This document shows, piece by piece, positions 31,336-40,051 of a stretch of 40,051 nt of DNA (positions are counted from its first letter, which is position 1; the number at the start of each line of letters is the position of its first letter). The position numbers and the translations under genes are program-made. A model generated the notes under the pieces. That model worked only from the letters and a program-made list of their open reading frames with translations, was not told the DNA's origin and searched no databases. Source of the stretch: Flavobacteriaceae bacterium (GTDB lineage: Bacteria > Bacteroidota > Bacteroidia > Flavobacteriales > Flavobacteriaceae); contig CANCPC010000010.1 in the NCBI GenBank assembly GCA_947379965.1, positions 1 to 40,051 on the forward strand, written 5' to 3'.

Positions 31336-32736
31336 ATGAAACGATTTTCAAGCCTTTTTTTGGTATCATTATTAAGCGGAGCTACTACACTTGGCGCTTA
31401 TAAATTATTATTTGACAACAATGGCTATTTTTCAAGTAACAAAAATTCAGTTGTAACTTTAGCTCCAAATTCTTACGGAAAGCAAGTGGGATTATCAGCA
31501 GAAAATGTTGATTTTACCGAAGCCGCCGAAAAAACAATTCACACGGTTGTTCACGTAAAAAATGTTTCGCGTACCACCGTTTCGAATCCGATTTTGGAAT
31601 ATTTTTATGGATTTAAGGGAGGACAATCCCAAGAGCAAATTGGCACAGGATCGGGGGTAATTATTTCCGAAGATGGATATATTGTCACCAATAATCATGT
31701 AGTAAAAGATGCTACTGAAATTGAAATCACGTTAAACAACAAGAAATCCTATACGGCAAAACTAATTGGAACCGATTCGAAAATGGACATTGCTTTGTTG
31801 AAAATCAATGCCAATGAGAAGTTGCCTTATACGGCTTTTGCCAATTCTGATTCGGTACGAATTGGCGAATGGGTTTTGGCGGTTGGAAACCCTTACAATT
31901 TAACTTCGACGGTTACAGCAGGTATTATTTCGGCGAAAGCCAGAAACTTAGACACCAGTGGTATTCAATCATTTATACAAACCGATGCTGCTGTAAATCC
32001 AGGAAATAGTGGTGGCGCCTTAGTAAATACTCGAGGTGAATTAATAGGAATCAATACTATGATTTCATCACCAACAGGAAGTTATACGGGTTACTCCTTC
32101 GCTATTCCTTCGAATATTGCTCGAAAAATAATAGAAGATTTAATGGAATTTGGAAATGTGCAAAGAGGAGTACTTGGTGTTGAAGGTGGAGAATTAAATG
32201 CATTAGCTGCAAAAGAATTAGGCGTTCAAGAAACACAAGGATTTTACATAAAAAAAGTAACAAAAAAATCAGGTGCCGAAAAATCAGGACTTACAAAAGG
32301 TGATATTATTATAAAATTAGACAACCAAAATATTGCCACGTTTGCAGATCTCTCAGGTTATATCAATACCAAAAGACCAAATGATAAAGTGGAAGTAACT
32401 TTCATTAGAGACGGGAAAAACAAAGTCGTTCCAGTAGTTTTGAGCAAAAAAGAGTTTCTGAACACGGAATTTAAAGGCTTAGAATTAGAGAATATCGATG
32501 CTGCGGACAAAACTAAATTCCGATTGGATTATGGTGTAAAAATAAAAGCTATTACTAACGAAAACCTAAAACAATATCAAGAGGAATTAATGGGAAATAT
32601 TATCATTAGTATTGACAATGTAAAAGTAAAAGATCTTGAATCAGTTTCGAAACTTTTAAATAACAAAGAAGAAAATCAAAGTATGCGATTAGAAATGATC
32701 AATAAAAACGGCGAAATTATTCGTATAATAATCTAG
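31336..32736 (+). CDS. DegP/HtrA-type periplasmic serine protease
   Basis: The protein has 466 residues from the ATG at 31336 (MKRFSSLFLV), with a signal or anchor segment at ~6-24; upstream in-frame codons run through the dapF promoter and are rejected. The trypsin-like domain has a full triad: His121 in TNNHVV, Asp151 in MDIALL and Ser225 in GNSGGALV. Two PDZ domains follow (~262-355 and ~375-466, the first with GFYIKKVTKKSGAEKSG). HtrA proteins degrade or refold damaged envelope proteins. It is divergent from dapF, with three phased GTTAAA sites between them, and ends at a perfect terminator. Confidence 0.94.
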   Translation: MKRFSSLFLVSLLSGATTLGAYKLLFDNNGYFSSNKNSVVTLAPNSYGKQVGLSAENVDFTEAAEKTIHTVVHVKNVSRTTVSNPILEYFYGFKGGQSQEQIGTGSGVIISEDGYIVTNNHVVKDATEIEITLNNKKSYTAKLIGTDSKMDIALLKINANEKLPYTAFANSDSVRIGEWVLAVGNPYNLTSTVTAGIISAKARNLDTSGIQSFIQTDAAVNPGNSGGALVNTRGELIGINTMISSPTGSYTGYSFAIPSNIARKIIEDLMEFGNVQRGVLGVEGGELNALAAKELGVQETQGFYIKKVTKKSGAEKSGLTKGDIIIKLDNQNIATFADLSGYINTKRPNDKVEVTFIRDGKNKVVPVVLSKKEFLNTEFKGLELENIDAADKTKFRLDYGVKIKAITNENLKQYQEELMGNIIISIDNVKVKDLESVSKLLNNKEENQSMRLEMINKNGEIIRIII

Positions 32737-32760
32737 AATTCATAAATTTAATTATAACAC

Positions 32761-32792
32761 AAAATCCGTTTCAAAATTTTGAAACGGATTTT
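32761..32792. terminator. Perfect 16-bp bidirectional palindromic terminator
   Basis: AAAATCCGTTTCAAAA (32761-32776) pairs perfectly with 32777-32792 and is followed by a T run. It lies between the htrA gene and the convergent permease gene. Confidence 0.92.
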
Positions 32793-32890
32793 TTTATTTA
32801 GAACTATTTACAGATAATACTTTAACATTATTCAAAAGAAAAGGTAATTACAAACATAAAGCCTACTATCTGAAATGAGCTTTTAATAAT

Positions 32891-34297
32891 CTATTCCTTT
32901 TGTTTAGTCAAATAATAAATAGGAATTCCTATCAACATGATAAAAACACCCCAACCACAAGTACTTGGTTTGGTATACAACAATGTAATTCCAATAGCAC
33001 AAGCAATAATAATATAAAGTGCAGTAACAAATGGATACCCAAAAGCTTTATATGGTCTTTCAACATTAGGCATTTTCTTGCGTAGAATAAAAATTCCGTA
33101 AATAGTAAGGATATAAAATATCAAAACGATAATCACAACAAAATCTAATAAATCGCCATATTTTCCTGTCAAACACAAAGCCGAGGCCCAAAAACATTGC
33201 ATCCATAATGCCCAAGCAGGAACACTAGCACCATTAAGATCAGCTGCTTTTTTAAAAAACAAACCATCTTTTGCCATCGTATAATACACTCTAGCTCCTG
33301 CCATAATCAAGCCATTATTACAAGCAAAAGTCGAAATCATAATCATAACGGCGATGATTAAAGTACCAATGTTTCCGAAAATATTTTGCGAAGCCACTAC
33401 AGCCACACGATCGGATTCGGCCATAGCGATATCTTGTAACGGAACAACCGCCAAATACATCACATTGGCCAAAATATAAATACAACTTACAATCAAAGTT
33501 CCTAGAAATAAACTCAATCCCACATTCCGTTTCGGATTCTTGATTTCGCCTGCTATAAAAGTTACACCTTCCCAAGCCACACTTGAAAACAACGAACCTA
33601 CTAAAGCCGCTGACATTGCCGAAACCAAAGCCATTCCACTAATAGGAAGCCAAGATCCGCTTGCAACAAGCATCGATTTTGAGGCCCAAGCATTAGTCCA
33701 ATTGGCATCCCAAACATCAGCTTTGGCAGCTAAGAAACCAAAAATTATCAATCCAAAAATGGACACAATTTTAATGACTGTCAAAACAGTTTGCAAAATT
33801 TTACTGTTTTTCACCCCACGGCTATTGATATAACTCAATAAAATAATAGTAATTATCGAAACGATCTGAGCAGCGTGAAGTTTGAAATCGCCCAATTCAA
33901 AAATTATATGTTTTTCGCTAACAGGCGGATATAAATAAGCTGCAAATTTAGAAAAAGCTACTCCTACAGCAGCAATTGTACCCGTTTGTATCACGGCAAA
34001 AAAGCTCCAACCATACAAGAAACCAATCAATTTTCCGTAAGCTTCTTTTATATACACATATTGTCCACCCGCTTTAGGAAACATAGCGCTTAACTCGCCA
34101 TAACTTACAGCGGCAATTACCGTAATAAATCCGGTTAGTACCCACATCGCAATAAGCCAGCCGGCAGAACCTAATTGTCGAACCATATCCGAACTTACAA
34201 TAAATATTCCCGAACCTATCATCGAGCCCACAACGAGCATGGTTCCGTCGAGTAATCCGAGTTCTCTTTTAAAATGTTCTTGATTGTCGTCTTGCAT
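32891..34297 (-). CDS. APC-family amino acid permease
   Basis: This 468-residue inner-membrane transporter has about 12 hydrophobic helices. The first helix carries the substrate-binding GSMIGSGIF motif near 28-36, and the next has SYGELSAMFPKAGGQYVY near 65-82, both typical of the APC superfamily L-type exchangers. It likely imports or exchanges amino acids; the substrate is not fixed. The gene stands alone on the minus strand. A plausible promoter lies upstream: on the minus strand TTG (34351-34353), 23 nt, then TATCTTTA (34320-34327). It converges on htrA and is divergent from the lipoprotein gene. Confidence 0.92.
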   Translation of the reverse strand: MQDDNQEHFKRELGLLDGTMLVVGSMIGSGIFIVSSDMVRQLGSAGWLIAMWVLTGFITVIAAVSYGELSAMFPKAGGQYVYIKEAYGKLIGFLYGWSFFAVIQTGTIAAVGVAFSKFAAYLYPPVSEKHIIFELGDFKLHAAQIVSIITIILLSYINSRGVKNSKILQTVLTVIKIVSIFGLIIFGFLAAKADVWDANWTNAWASKSMLVASGSWLPISGMALVSAMSAALVGSLFSSVAWEGVTFIAGEIKNPKRNVGLSLFLGTLIVSCIYILANVMYLAVVPLQDIAMAESDRVAVVASQNIFGNIGTLIIAVMIMISTFACNNGLIMAGARVYYTMAKDGLFFKKAADLNGASVPAWALWMQCFWASALCLTGKYGDLLDFVVIIVLIFYILTIYGIFILRKKMPNVERPYKAFGYPFVTALYIIIACAIGITLLYTKPSTCGWGVFIMLIGIPIYYLTKQKE

Positions 34298-34404
34298 ATT
34301 TTTTGGGTTTTGATTTGGTTAAAGATATACTTTTTTTATAAATAGAGAAACAATAGGTTTTAAATAGAAACATAGCTATTATGATTTCGCGCACTCTTTT
34401 TTTA

Positions 34405-34412
34405 TATATTTG
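34405..34412 (+). promoter_or_regulatory. -7 element TATATTTG for the lipoprotein-VOC pair
   Basis: TATATTTG is a perfect -7 match 30 nt before the ATG at 34442; a weak TTTC lies at a -33-like spacing. Confidence 0.55.
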
Positions 34413-34441
34413 AGAAATCATCATTATTAATTGAAACTATT

Positions 34442-34888
34442 ATGAATTGGAAATATTCCTTATGTATAATTATTCCTATGAGTATTTTAAGCTGCAAGCC
34501 CTCATTAGATGAAACAGCAAATATTAAGAATTTGCTTGAGAAAGAATCAGCTACTTGGCGGTCTGGCGAAAATAAAGCGCATGCCAGTTGTTGGCATATT
34601 CAGCCCTATAGCAAAATATTAAGTTCTACACCTGATGGTCAGACTTATGATGTTCCTCCTAATAAAATGGTCGATATTTCTGAAAACAATATAGCTCCAG
34701 GAGGAAGTTCTGTAAACTCAAATTATAAAATGAGTATCAACAAAAAATCGGCTTGGGTGAGCCACGATGAAGTTTCTATTTCAAAAGATGGCAAAAAAAC
34801 GTACTCTCATGAAATTAGACTATTAGAAAAAATAGACCATGAATGGAAATTAGTAGGGCAGTCGATTCACGCATATAAAACCGAATAA
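34442..34888 (+). CDS. Small lipoprotein with SnoaL/NTF2-like features
   Basis: This 148-residue protein has a lipoprotein signal: a hydrophobic stretch ending SILSC with the lipidated Cys18. The mature part has an N-terminal helix (IKNLLEKESATWRSGENKA, abridged to IKNLLEKESATW) and C-terminal strands ending in EIRLLEKIDHEWKLVGQSIH. The layout resembles SnoaL/DUF4440-type NTF2-like proteins. No catalytic residues are evident. It is followed after 8 bp by a VOC-family gene, so the two are co-transcribed and may act together in the envelope. Confidence 0.7.
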   Translation: MNWKYSLCIIIPMSILSCKPSLDETANIKNLLEKESATWRSGENKAHASCWHIQPYSKILSSTPDGQTYDVPPNKMVDISENNIAPGGSSVNSNYKMSINKKSAWVSHDEVSISKDGKKTYSHEIRLLEKIDHEWKLVGQSIHAYKTE

Positions 34889-34896
34889 AACTTACT

Positions 34897-35355
34897 ATGA
34901 AAAAAACAAAATTATTATTAATAGCCTTGCTATTTACAGGAATCATTTGGTCACAAAAATCCAACTCTTTTTCCTTTTCTTTCGATCATACTGCAATATC
35001 TGTAAAAGACGTGAATATAGCTGCTGATTTTTATACCAATATCTTAAAACTTGAAGAAGTAGTGAACCGTACAAAAAAACCTGGTATTCGTTGGATTTCA
35101 TTGGGAGAAGGAAAAGAATTGCACCTTATTTCGACAATCAAAGGAAATATTACTATTACCAAAGCGGTTCATATAGCTTTGAAATGTGCCAACTTTGATA
35201 CATTTGTAAAATCTCTTAATGATCAAAAAATCGTCTATTCAGACTGGGATGGGGTAGTTAACAAAATCACTATCCGAGCAGATGGGATTAAGCAAATATA
35301 TTTTCAAGATCCTGATGGATATTGGATTGAAGTAAATAGCGTCTCTAATAATTAA
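34897..35355 (+). CDS. Exported VOC (glyoxalase/bleomycin-resistance) superfamily protein
   Basis: This 152-residue protein has a signal peptide (1-19, ending IIWSQ) and one vicinal-oxygen-chelate domain. Possible metal ligands are His31 (FDHTAISVKD), His76 (ELHLIS), His92 (VHIALK) and Glu145 (YWIEV). VOC enzymes include glyoxalases, dioxygenases and resistance proteins; export is unusual for the group and rules out assuming a cytosolic glyoxalase I role. It follows the lipoprotein gene by 8 bp. The reaction is unknown. Confidence 0.8.
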   Translation: MKKTKLLLIALLFTGIIWSQKSNSFSFSFDHTAISVKDVNIAADFYTNILKLEEVVNRTKKPGIRWISLGEGKELHLISTIKGNITITKAVHIALKCANFDTFVKSLNDQKIVYSDWDGVVNKITIRADGIKQIYFQDPDGYWIEVNSVSNN

Positions 35356-35364
35356 CACGAAATA

Positions 35365-35416
35365 ATTACTTACAAAAAAACACTCAAGATAACTTGAGCG
35401 TTTTTTTGTAAGTAAT
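35365..35416. terminator. Long bidirectional hairpin terminator
   Basis: A 24-bp stem (35365-35388 with 35393-35416, core CTCAAG with poly-A and poly-T tracts inside) has one mismatch and a 4-nt loop. It lies between the VOC gene and the LysM-NlpC/P60 gene, whose stop is 12 nt away. Confidence 0.9.
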
Positions 35417-35427
35417 AGCGACTCAAA

Positions 35428-37065
35428 CTAAAGGACGCGATTAATTTGAACGAAATTTTTATCATAATATTTCTCTCTAATTGATGAAATAATAACTCCA
35501 CCACCCGTTGAAGAATGAATAAATTTTATATCTCCATCAACAACTTCAACAACCATCCCAACATGATTAATTCGCCGTGAACCCCTAGTTTTAAAGAAAA
35601 TCAAATCTCCCTTTTGGGCATTTTCTGTATTTATTTTAACACCGTACGAAGCCATTTCAATTGATGATCTTGGAAGTTGAATATTATAGGCTCCAAAAGT
35701 AGAGCACATTAATCCCGAACAATCAAAACCTTCTTTTGTCATTCCTCCTGATCGATAACGTGTTCCAATATTTTCGGAAGCAGTTAAAATCAATTTATCT
35801 ACAAAAGCAGAATCGTGTTCTTCTGCATTTACACTTTTATCAGAATCTATTTTTACAACTTGATCCTTAGCAATAATTTCTTCTGCTAGTTTTGAAACTT
35901 CAATTATTTTCGAACTTCGAATTTTAAGTTCATAACCCACTAGAAGCTCATTTACAATCTTGGGATTTTGTTCTTCTAATTCCTTTACAGAAATACCATA
36001 TTCTTTTGCAATACCATATTTAGTTTCTTTGGCCAAAACTTTATGAGTCGAAAGCAATTCAATGGTATTAGTTTCAAGTTTTGGTTGAGGCAATATTGTA
36101 GTTTCGGTTTTTCTAATGTCCTCTTTAACTACTATACTTATTTTCTGACCTGTTTTTAAAGCTTTTTTTTCAATATCTGGATTTGCTTTTCGTAAATCAT
36201 CAATAGTAATTTTATATTGTTTAGCAATTGAAAAAAGAGTTTCTTTTGGCAATACTTCATGTGTGATTTCAGTATCTAAATTCTTATTATCAACTGTATT
36301 TTTTGTCGAAATAGCAACATCTTTTAATGTTTTTATTGTTTTTTCAGAAGTCACTAAATTAGAATTATCTTGTCCTTTTAGCGGCACTATAATTTTCTGA
36401 CCTACTTTTAATGCATTATTACCTATTGTTGGATTAGCATTTTGTATATCGGTTAATTTAATCCCATATTGCTTGGCAATAGAAAACAGTGTTTCTTTTG
36501 GCAAAACTTCACGAAGCATTCCTTCGTTAGGAATTACAACTTTTTCTGATGTATTTAAAGAAACAACTACTTCTTTTCTAGCAATCGTCTTTTCTGGAAT
36601 AGTCGTAATTTGAATTTCATTTTTTGGTAATGAATTTGATGCTAGTTTAACAGAATTTATTTGAGGAACATGTATTTTTTCCCCTTGTTTCAATCCTTCA
36701 TTTTCTAGATTCGGATTAATTTTATATAACTCTTCAACACTAGAATTATATCGTTTAGCAATTCCATATATAGTTTCTTTAGGAAGGACTTCATGAATCG
36801 CATCTGGAATAGAATACCCAATTTCGGGAGCAGAAACTAGTTGTTTTTTAAACTTTGTTGGAATTAACAATATCGTTTTAAATTTTATTCCTTTTTTTGC
36901 TTTTGGATTTAGTCCATATATTAACGAAGCTTTGACATTGTATTTATCAGCAATTTCGCTAATTGTTTCGCCCTTTTCAACGATATGTTTGATGACTTTT
37001 TCTTGAGAAAAAGCACTCATAACGCCAAAAAAAACAAACATTAATATAAAACTAAAATACTTCAT
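35428..37065 (-). CDS. LysM-rich NlpC/P60 cell-wall endopeptidase
   Basis: The protein has 545 residues from the ATG at 37065 (MKYFSFILMFVFFG), which gives a signal peptide; an upstream start 13 codons earlier would bury it. It has five LysM motifs, the first near 14-60 (VEKGETISEIADKYN), then repeats built on VLPKETxxxIAKxY and xxNP that bind peptidoglycan. The C-terminal NlpC/P60 domain (~420-545) has Cys449 in DCSGL, His501 in NHVGM and His517 in IHSS, the catalytic set. It likely cuts stem-peptide bonds. A possible promoter is on the minus strand: TTG (37140-37142), 20 nt, then TATTTTTT (37112-37119). It shares a terminator with the VOC gene. Confidence 0.92.
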   Translation of the reverse strand: MKYFSFILMFVFFGVMSAFSQEKVIKHIVEKGETISEIADKYNVKASLIYGLNPKAKKGIKFKTILLIPTKFKKQLVSAPEIGYSIPDAIHEVLPKETIYGIAKRYNSSVEELYKINPNLENEGLKQGEKIHVPQINSVKLASNSLPKNEIQITTIPEKTIARKEVVVSLNTSEKVVIPNEGMLREVLPKETLFSIAKQYGIKLTDIQNANPTIGNNALKVGQKIIVPLKGQDNSNLVTSEKTIKTLKDVAISTKNTVDNKNLDTEITHEVLPKETLFSIAKQYKITIDDLRKANPDIEKKALKTGQKISIVVKEDIRKTETTILPQPKLETNTIELLSTHKVLAKETKYGIAKEYGISVKELEEQNPKIVNELLVGYELKIRSSKIIEVSKLAEEIIAKDQVVKIDSDKSVNAEEHDSAFVDKLILTASENIGTRYRSGGMTKEGFDCSGLMCSTFGAYNIQLPRSSIEMASYGVKINTENAQKGDLIFFKTRGSRRINHVGMVVEVVDGDIKFIHSSTGGGVIISSIREKYYDKNFVQINRVL

Positions 37066-37268
37066 AAAATCAATTAAAAATTTCACACCATCAAATCGAT
37101 ACAATCCTTCGAAAAAATATTGTTTTGTTACACTTTAAGCAATAAACACATTTAAAAAAGATAGCTAATTGCGAATTTAAGCTATAAACACCTATTTAGC
37201 AATTTTTTGGAAGTATTTATGTTTGCTTTAACAAAATTCATATAGAAGAATGAACTGAATTTCAAACA

Positions 37269-37297
37269 AAAAGCCTGAGATTATAACTCAGGCTTTT
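37269..37297 (-). terminator. Hairpin terminator after acnB
   Basis: AAAAGCCTGAG (37269-37279) pairs with CTCAGGCTTTT (37287-37297) across a 7-nt loop. It lies about 25 nt past the acnB stop on the minus strand. Confidence 0.85.
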
Positions 37298-37321
37298 GAA
37301 AAAGATTAAAAAATCATACTA

Positions 37322-40051
37322 TTATTTGACTAACAGTTTGTGTGGAGGAGCAAATTTAGTCAAATTGATACCATTCACTGCCGTTTTATATTCCTCAATA
37401 GTAGGAGTTCTTCCAAGAATTGTAGATAAAACTACAACTGGAGTAGATGAAAGCAATGATTCTCCTTTTTTACTAGCAGAATCTTCTACTACTCTACCTT
37501 GGAAAAGACGCGTTGAAGTTGCTATTACTGTATCACCTTTAGATGCTTTTTCCTGATTACCCATACAAAGGTTACAACCCGGACGCTCTAAATATAACAT
37601 ATTTTCGTATTCTGTACGTGCAACTGCTTTAGGAACATTATCGTTGAATTCGAAACCAGAATATTTCTGTAATATTTCCCAGTCCCCTTCTGCTTTTAAT
37701 TCATCTACAATATTATAAGTAGGAGGAGCTACAACTAGTGGTGCTTTGAATACTACTTTACCTTCTTGTTCGTCAATATTTTTAAGCATCTGAGCAAGGA
37801 TTTTCATATCTCCTTTGTGTACCATACAAGAACCGATGAAACCAAGATCTACTTTTTTAACACCTCCATAAAAAGATAAAGGTCGGATTGTATCGTGAGT
37901 ATATCGTTTAGAAACGTCCACATTATTTACATCCGGATCTGCTATCATTGGCTCAGCAATTTGGTCTAAATCAACTACAACTTCAGCATAATACTTAGCA
38001 TTTGCATCTGGTCTTAAAGCTGGATTTTCACCAGATATAATCTCAGAGATTCGTTTGTCGGCAATTGCAATCAATCCTTTAAGAACTTGATTTTTGTTAT
38101 CCATTCCCTTATCTATCATAATCTGTATTCTACTTTTAGCAATTTCTAAAGATTCTATCAAGGCATAATCTTCAGAAATACAAATAGAAGCTTTTGCCTT
38201 CATCTCCGCAGTCCAATCCGTAAAAGTAAAGGCTTGATCAGCATTAAGAGTTCCAAGGTGAACCTCAATGATTTTGCCTTGAAAAACGTTTTCTCCACCA
38301 AATTGATGAAGCATTTGAGCTTGTGTAGCATGAACCACATCACGAAAATCCATAAAGCCCTTCATTTCTCCCTTGAAAGTAACCTTTACTGATTCTGGAA
38401 TTGGCATTGAAGCCTCACCAGTAGCAAGTGCAAGTGCAACCGTACCTGAATCTGCACCAAAAGCTACACCCTTAGACATTCTAGTGTGAGAGTCTCCACC
38501 TATGATGATAGCCCATTCGCTTACCGTAATATCATTAAGTACTTTATGAATTACATCCGTCATTGAATGATAAATTCCTTTTGGATCACGAGCAGTAATC
38601 AAACCAAAGTCATTCATGAATTTCATTAATTTTGGAATATTAGCCTGAGCTTTTTTATCCCATACTGAAGCGGTATGGCAACCCGATTGGTATGCACCAT
38701 CTACTATTGGCGAAATTACTGTAGCAGCCATAGATTCTAATTCTTGAGCAGTCATTAGACCAGTCGTATCTTGAGAACCCACAATATTAACTTCTACACG
38801 AACATCCGAACCAGCGTGTAAAACTTTACCTGGAGTTGTACCAACAGCATTTTTATTAAATATCTTTTCTACAGCCGTAAGACCTTGTCCCTCATGAGAT
38901 ATTTCTTTTGAAGGAGCATATACAAGTGGAGCTTCGATGCCTAAAGTCTTAGCAGCAAATGTTTGAAGTTTTTTACCAAAAACGATAGCATAAGAACCAC
39001 CCGCCTTTATAAATTCCATTTTCTGAGGAGTAAACGCCTTCGAAATATCTATTAATTCTTTATCACCATTATAAAGTTTCTTTTCTTTTATATTGATTGT
39101 AAGAACAGTTCCTGTAGCAACAGAATAGGCTTCTTCAAGAATAGGATCTCCACTTTCGTTTCGAATTACATCTCCATTTTCATCTAATTTTTTAATCCAG
39201 TTTTTAAGATCAAGACCAATACCTCCAGTTACATCAACCGTGGTTAGGAATATTGGAGAAATACCATTTGTACCTGCCACAATAGGTGCAAAATTTACAA
39301 AAGGAACATAAGGACTTGCTTGTTTTCCTGTCCAAAGCGCCACGTTATTTACACCTGACATCCTTGACGACCCCACTCCCATTGTTCCTTTTTCTGCAAT
39401 CAACATTACGCTTTTATCAGGATGTTGTGCTTGTAGCGCCTTGATTTCGTCTTGTGCTTGAGGCGTAATCATACATTTACCATGAAGCTCACGATCTGAT
39501 CTTGAATGTGCCTGATTACCCGGAGATAGCAAATCAGTTGAAATATCTCCTTCTCCTGCAATATAGGTAACGACTTTTACCTCGTCAGCAACTTCTGGTA
39601 ATTTGGTAAAAAACTCGGCTTTTGCATAACTCTCTAAAATTTCTTTAGCGATTTGACTACCATCTTCAAATGCCTTAACCAAACGATTCGTGTCTGCTTC
39701 ATATAGATATACTTGCGTTTTTAGAACACTAGCAGCTTCTTTAGCAATTGAAACATCTGCACCTAAAGCCAAATCAAGTAAGACCTGAATTGAAGGTCCC
39801 CCTTTCATATGTGATAATAATTCAAAGGCAAAGTCAGGTGTAATTTCTTTAACAATAGATTGACCTAAAATAATTTCTTGTAAAAATTTAGCTTTCTCTC
39901 CCGCTGCACTTGTGGTTCCGGGAATAGTATTGTATATAAAAAACTTCAGAGAATCTTCTCTGTTTACGTTATTCAAATCTTTAATTTGAGAAATGATTTC
40001 ACTAAGTAATTCAGCACCATCTATTGGCTTTGGGTGTAATCCCTGAATTTT
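37322..40051 (-). CDS. acnB: Aconitate hydratase B (5' end outside window)
   Basis: AcnB isomerises citrate and isocitrate in the TCA cycle and also acts on 2-methylisocitrate. About 909 codons are visible. The frame stays open to the window edge, and the residues before the internal TTG (KIQGLHPKPIDGAELLSE) match an AcnB N-terminal helical domain, so the true start lies beyond 40051. Motifs include GGDSHTRMSKGVAFGADSG and the [4Fe-4S] ligands, one Cys in FIGSCMVHKGD and two in GCNLCMGNQE near the C-terminus. The stop is followed by a hairpin terminator. Identity is firm. Confidence 0.97.
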   Translation of the reverse strand, partial: KIQGLHPKPIDGAELLSEIISQIKDLNNVNREDSLKFFIYNTIPGTTSAAGEKAKFLQEIILGQSIVKEITPDFAFELLSHMKGGPSIQVLLDLALGADVSIAKEAASVLKTQVYLYEADTNRLVKAFEDGSQIAKEILESYAKAEFFTKLPEVADEVKVVTYIAGEGDISTDLLSPGNQAHSRSDRELHGKCMITPQAQDEIKALQAQHPDKSVMLIAEKGTMGVGSSRMSGVNNVALWTGKQASPYVPFVNFAPIVAGTNGISPIFLTTVDVTGGIGLDLKNWIKKLDENGDVIRNESGDPILEEAYSVATGTVLTINIKEKKLYNGDKELIDISKAFTPQKMEFIKAGGSYAIVFGKKLQTFAAKTLGIEAPLVYAPSKEISHEGQGLTAVEKIFNKNAVGTTPGKVLHAGSDVRVEVNIVGSQDTTGLMTAQELESMAATVISPIVDGAYQSGCHTASVWDKKAQANIPKLMKFMNDFGLITARDPKGIYHSMTDVIHKVLNDITVSEWAIIIGGDSHTRMSKGVAFGADSGTVALALATGEASMPIPESVKVTFKGEMKGFMDFRDVVHATQAQMLHQFGGENVFQGKIIEVHLGTLNADQAFTFTDWTAEMKAKASICISEDYALIESLEIAKSRIQIMIDKGMDNKNQVLKGLIAIADKRISEIISGENPALRPDANAKYYAEVVVDLDQIAEPMIADPDVNNVDVSKRYTHDTIRPLSFYGGVKKVDLGFIGSCMVHKGDMKILAQMLKNIDEQEGKVVFKAPLVVAPPTYNIVDELKAEGDWEILQKYSGFEFNDNVPKAVARTEYENMLYLERPGCNLCMGNQEKASKGDTVIATSTRLFQGRVVEDSASKKGESLLSSTPVVVLSTILGRTPTIEEYKTAVNGINLTKFAPPHKLLVK

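Noticed and set aside
37066..37104. 13-codon extension of the LysM-NlpC/P60 protein
   Set aside because: It would place charged residues ahead of the signal peptide and is close to the likely promoter.

Overview
The window comes from an AT-rich member of the Bacteroidetes, most probably Flavobacterium or a close relative. The evidence is type IX secretion (T9SS) C-terminal sorting domains, Bacteroidetes-type promoters (TTG, about 19 bp, TAnnTTTG), DUF493, DUF4290 and DUF4861 proteins, and AcnB in place of AcnA. No tRNA, rRNA, CRISPR array, transposase or phage gene was seen.

Layout. (1) 1-7.3 kb is part of a polysaccharide-utilisation locus: the end of a DUF4861 protein on the + strand, then a tight minus-strand run of an alpha/beta-hydrolase esterase, two paralogous jelly-roll lyase-like proteins and an SGNH O-acetylesterase, with a large T9SS-secreted protein just upstream. 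Two esterases beside lyase-like proteins suggest an acetylated uronate-containing glycan; the substrate is inferred. (2) 7.3-8.09 kb is non-coding. (3) 8.1-11.1 kb holds DUF493, DUF4290, murA and the convergent aroQ. (4) 11.2-17 kb holds an outer-membrane beta-barrel protein, a 1500-residue LamG/T9SS surface protein and a tiny Cys/Lys-rich exported peptide. (5) 17.1-24.4 kb is housekeeping: hisS, a MacB-type permease, prmC, a GNAT, a ribD-HAD-yigZ operon and a hotdog thioesterase. (6) 24.5-27.3 kb holds dnaA, a low-molecular-weight phosphatase and an RsmI-like methylase. (7) 27.4-32.7 kb is a cell-envelope group: a lysozyme-like protein, mltG, a GNAT, a four-helix-bundle protein, dapF and the divergent htrA. 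(8) 32.9-40 kb holds an APC permease, a lipoprotein, a VOC protein, a LysM-NlpC/P60 endopeptidase and acnB, which runs off the window.

Convergent genes are usually separated by near-perfect palindromic terminators. The most unusual structure is a set of about eight short, word-like inverted-repeat elements concentrated at 18-22 kb and around 30 kb. Each is built from a few copies of its own 7-14 bp word with reverse-complement copies after a spacer. They lie next to start or stop codons, supply the last codons of several genes, and one appears to have entered prmC in frame. A related pair flanks the four-helix-bundle gene inside the dapF-GNAT-mltG run. Also notable are MurA with Asp where fosfomycin-sensitive enzymes have Cys, and a phased GTTAAA triplet between dapF and htrA. 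No wholly new multi-gene system is evident.
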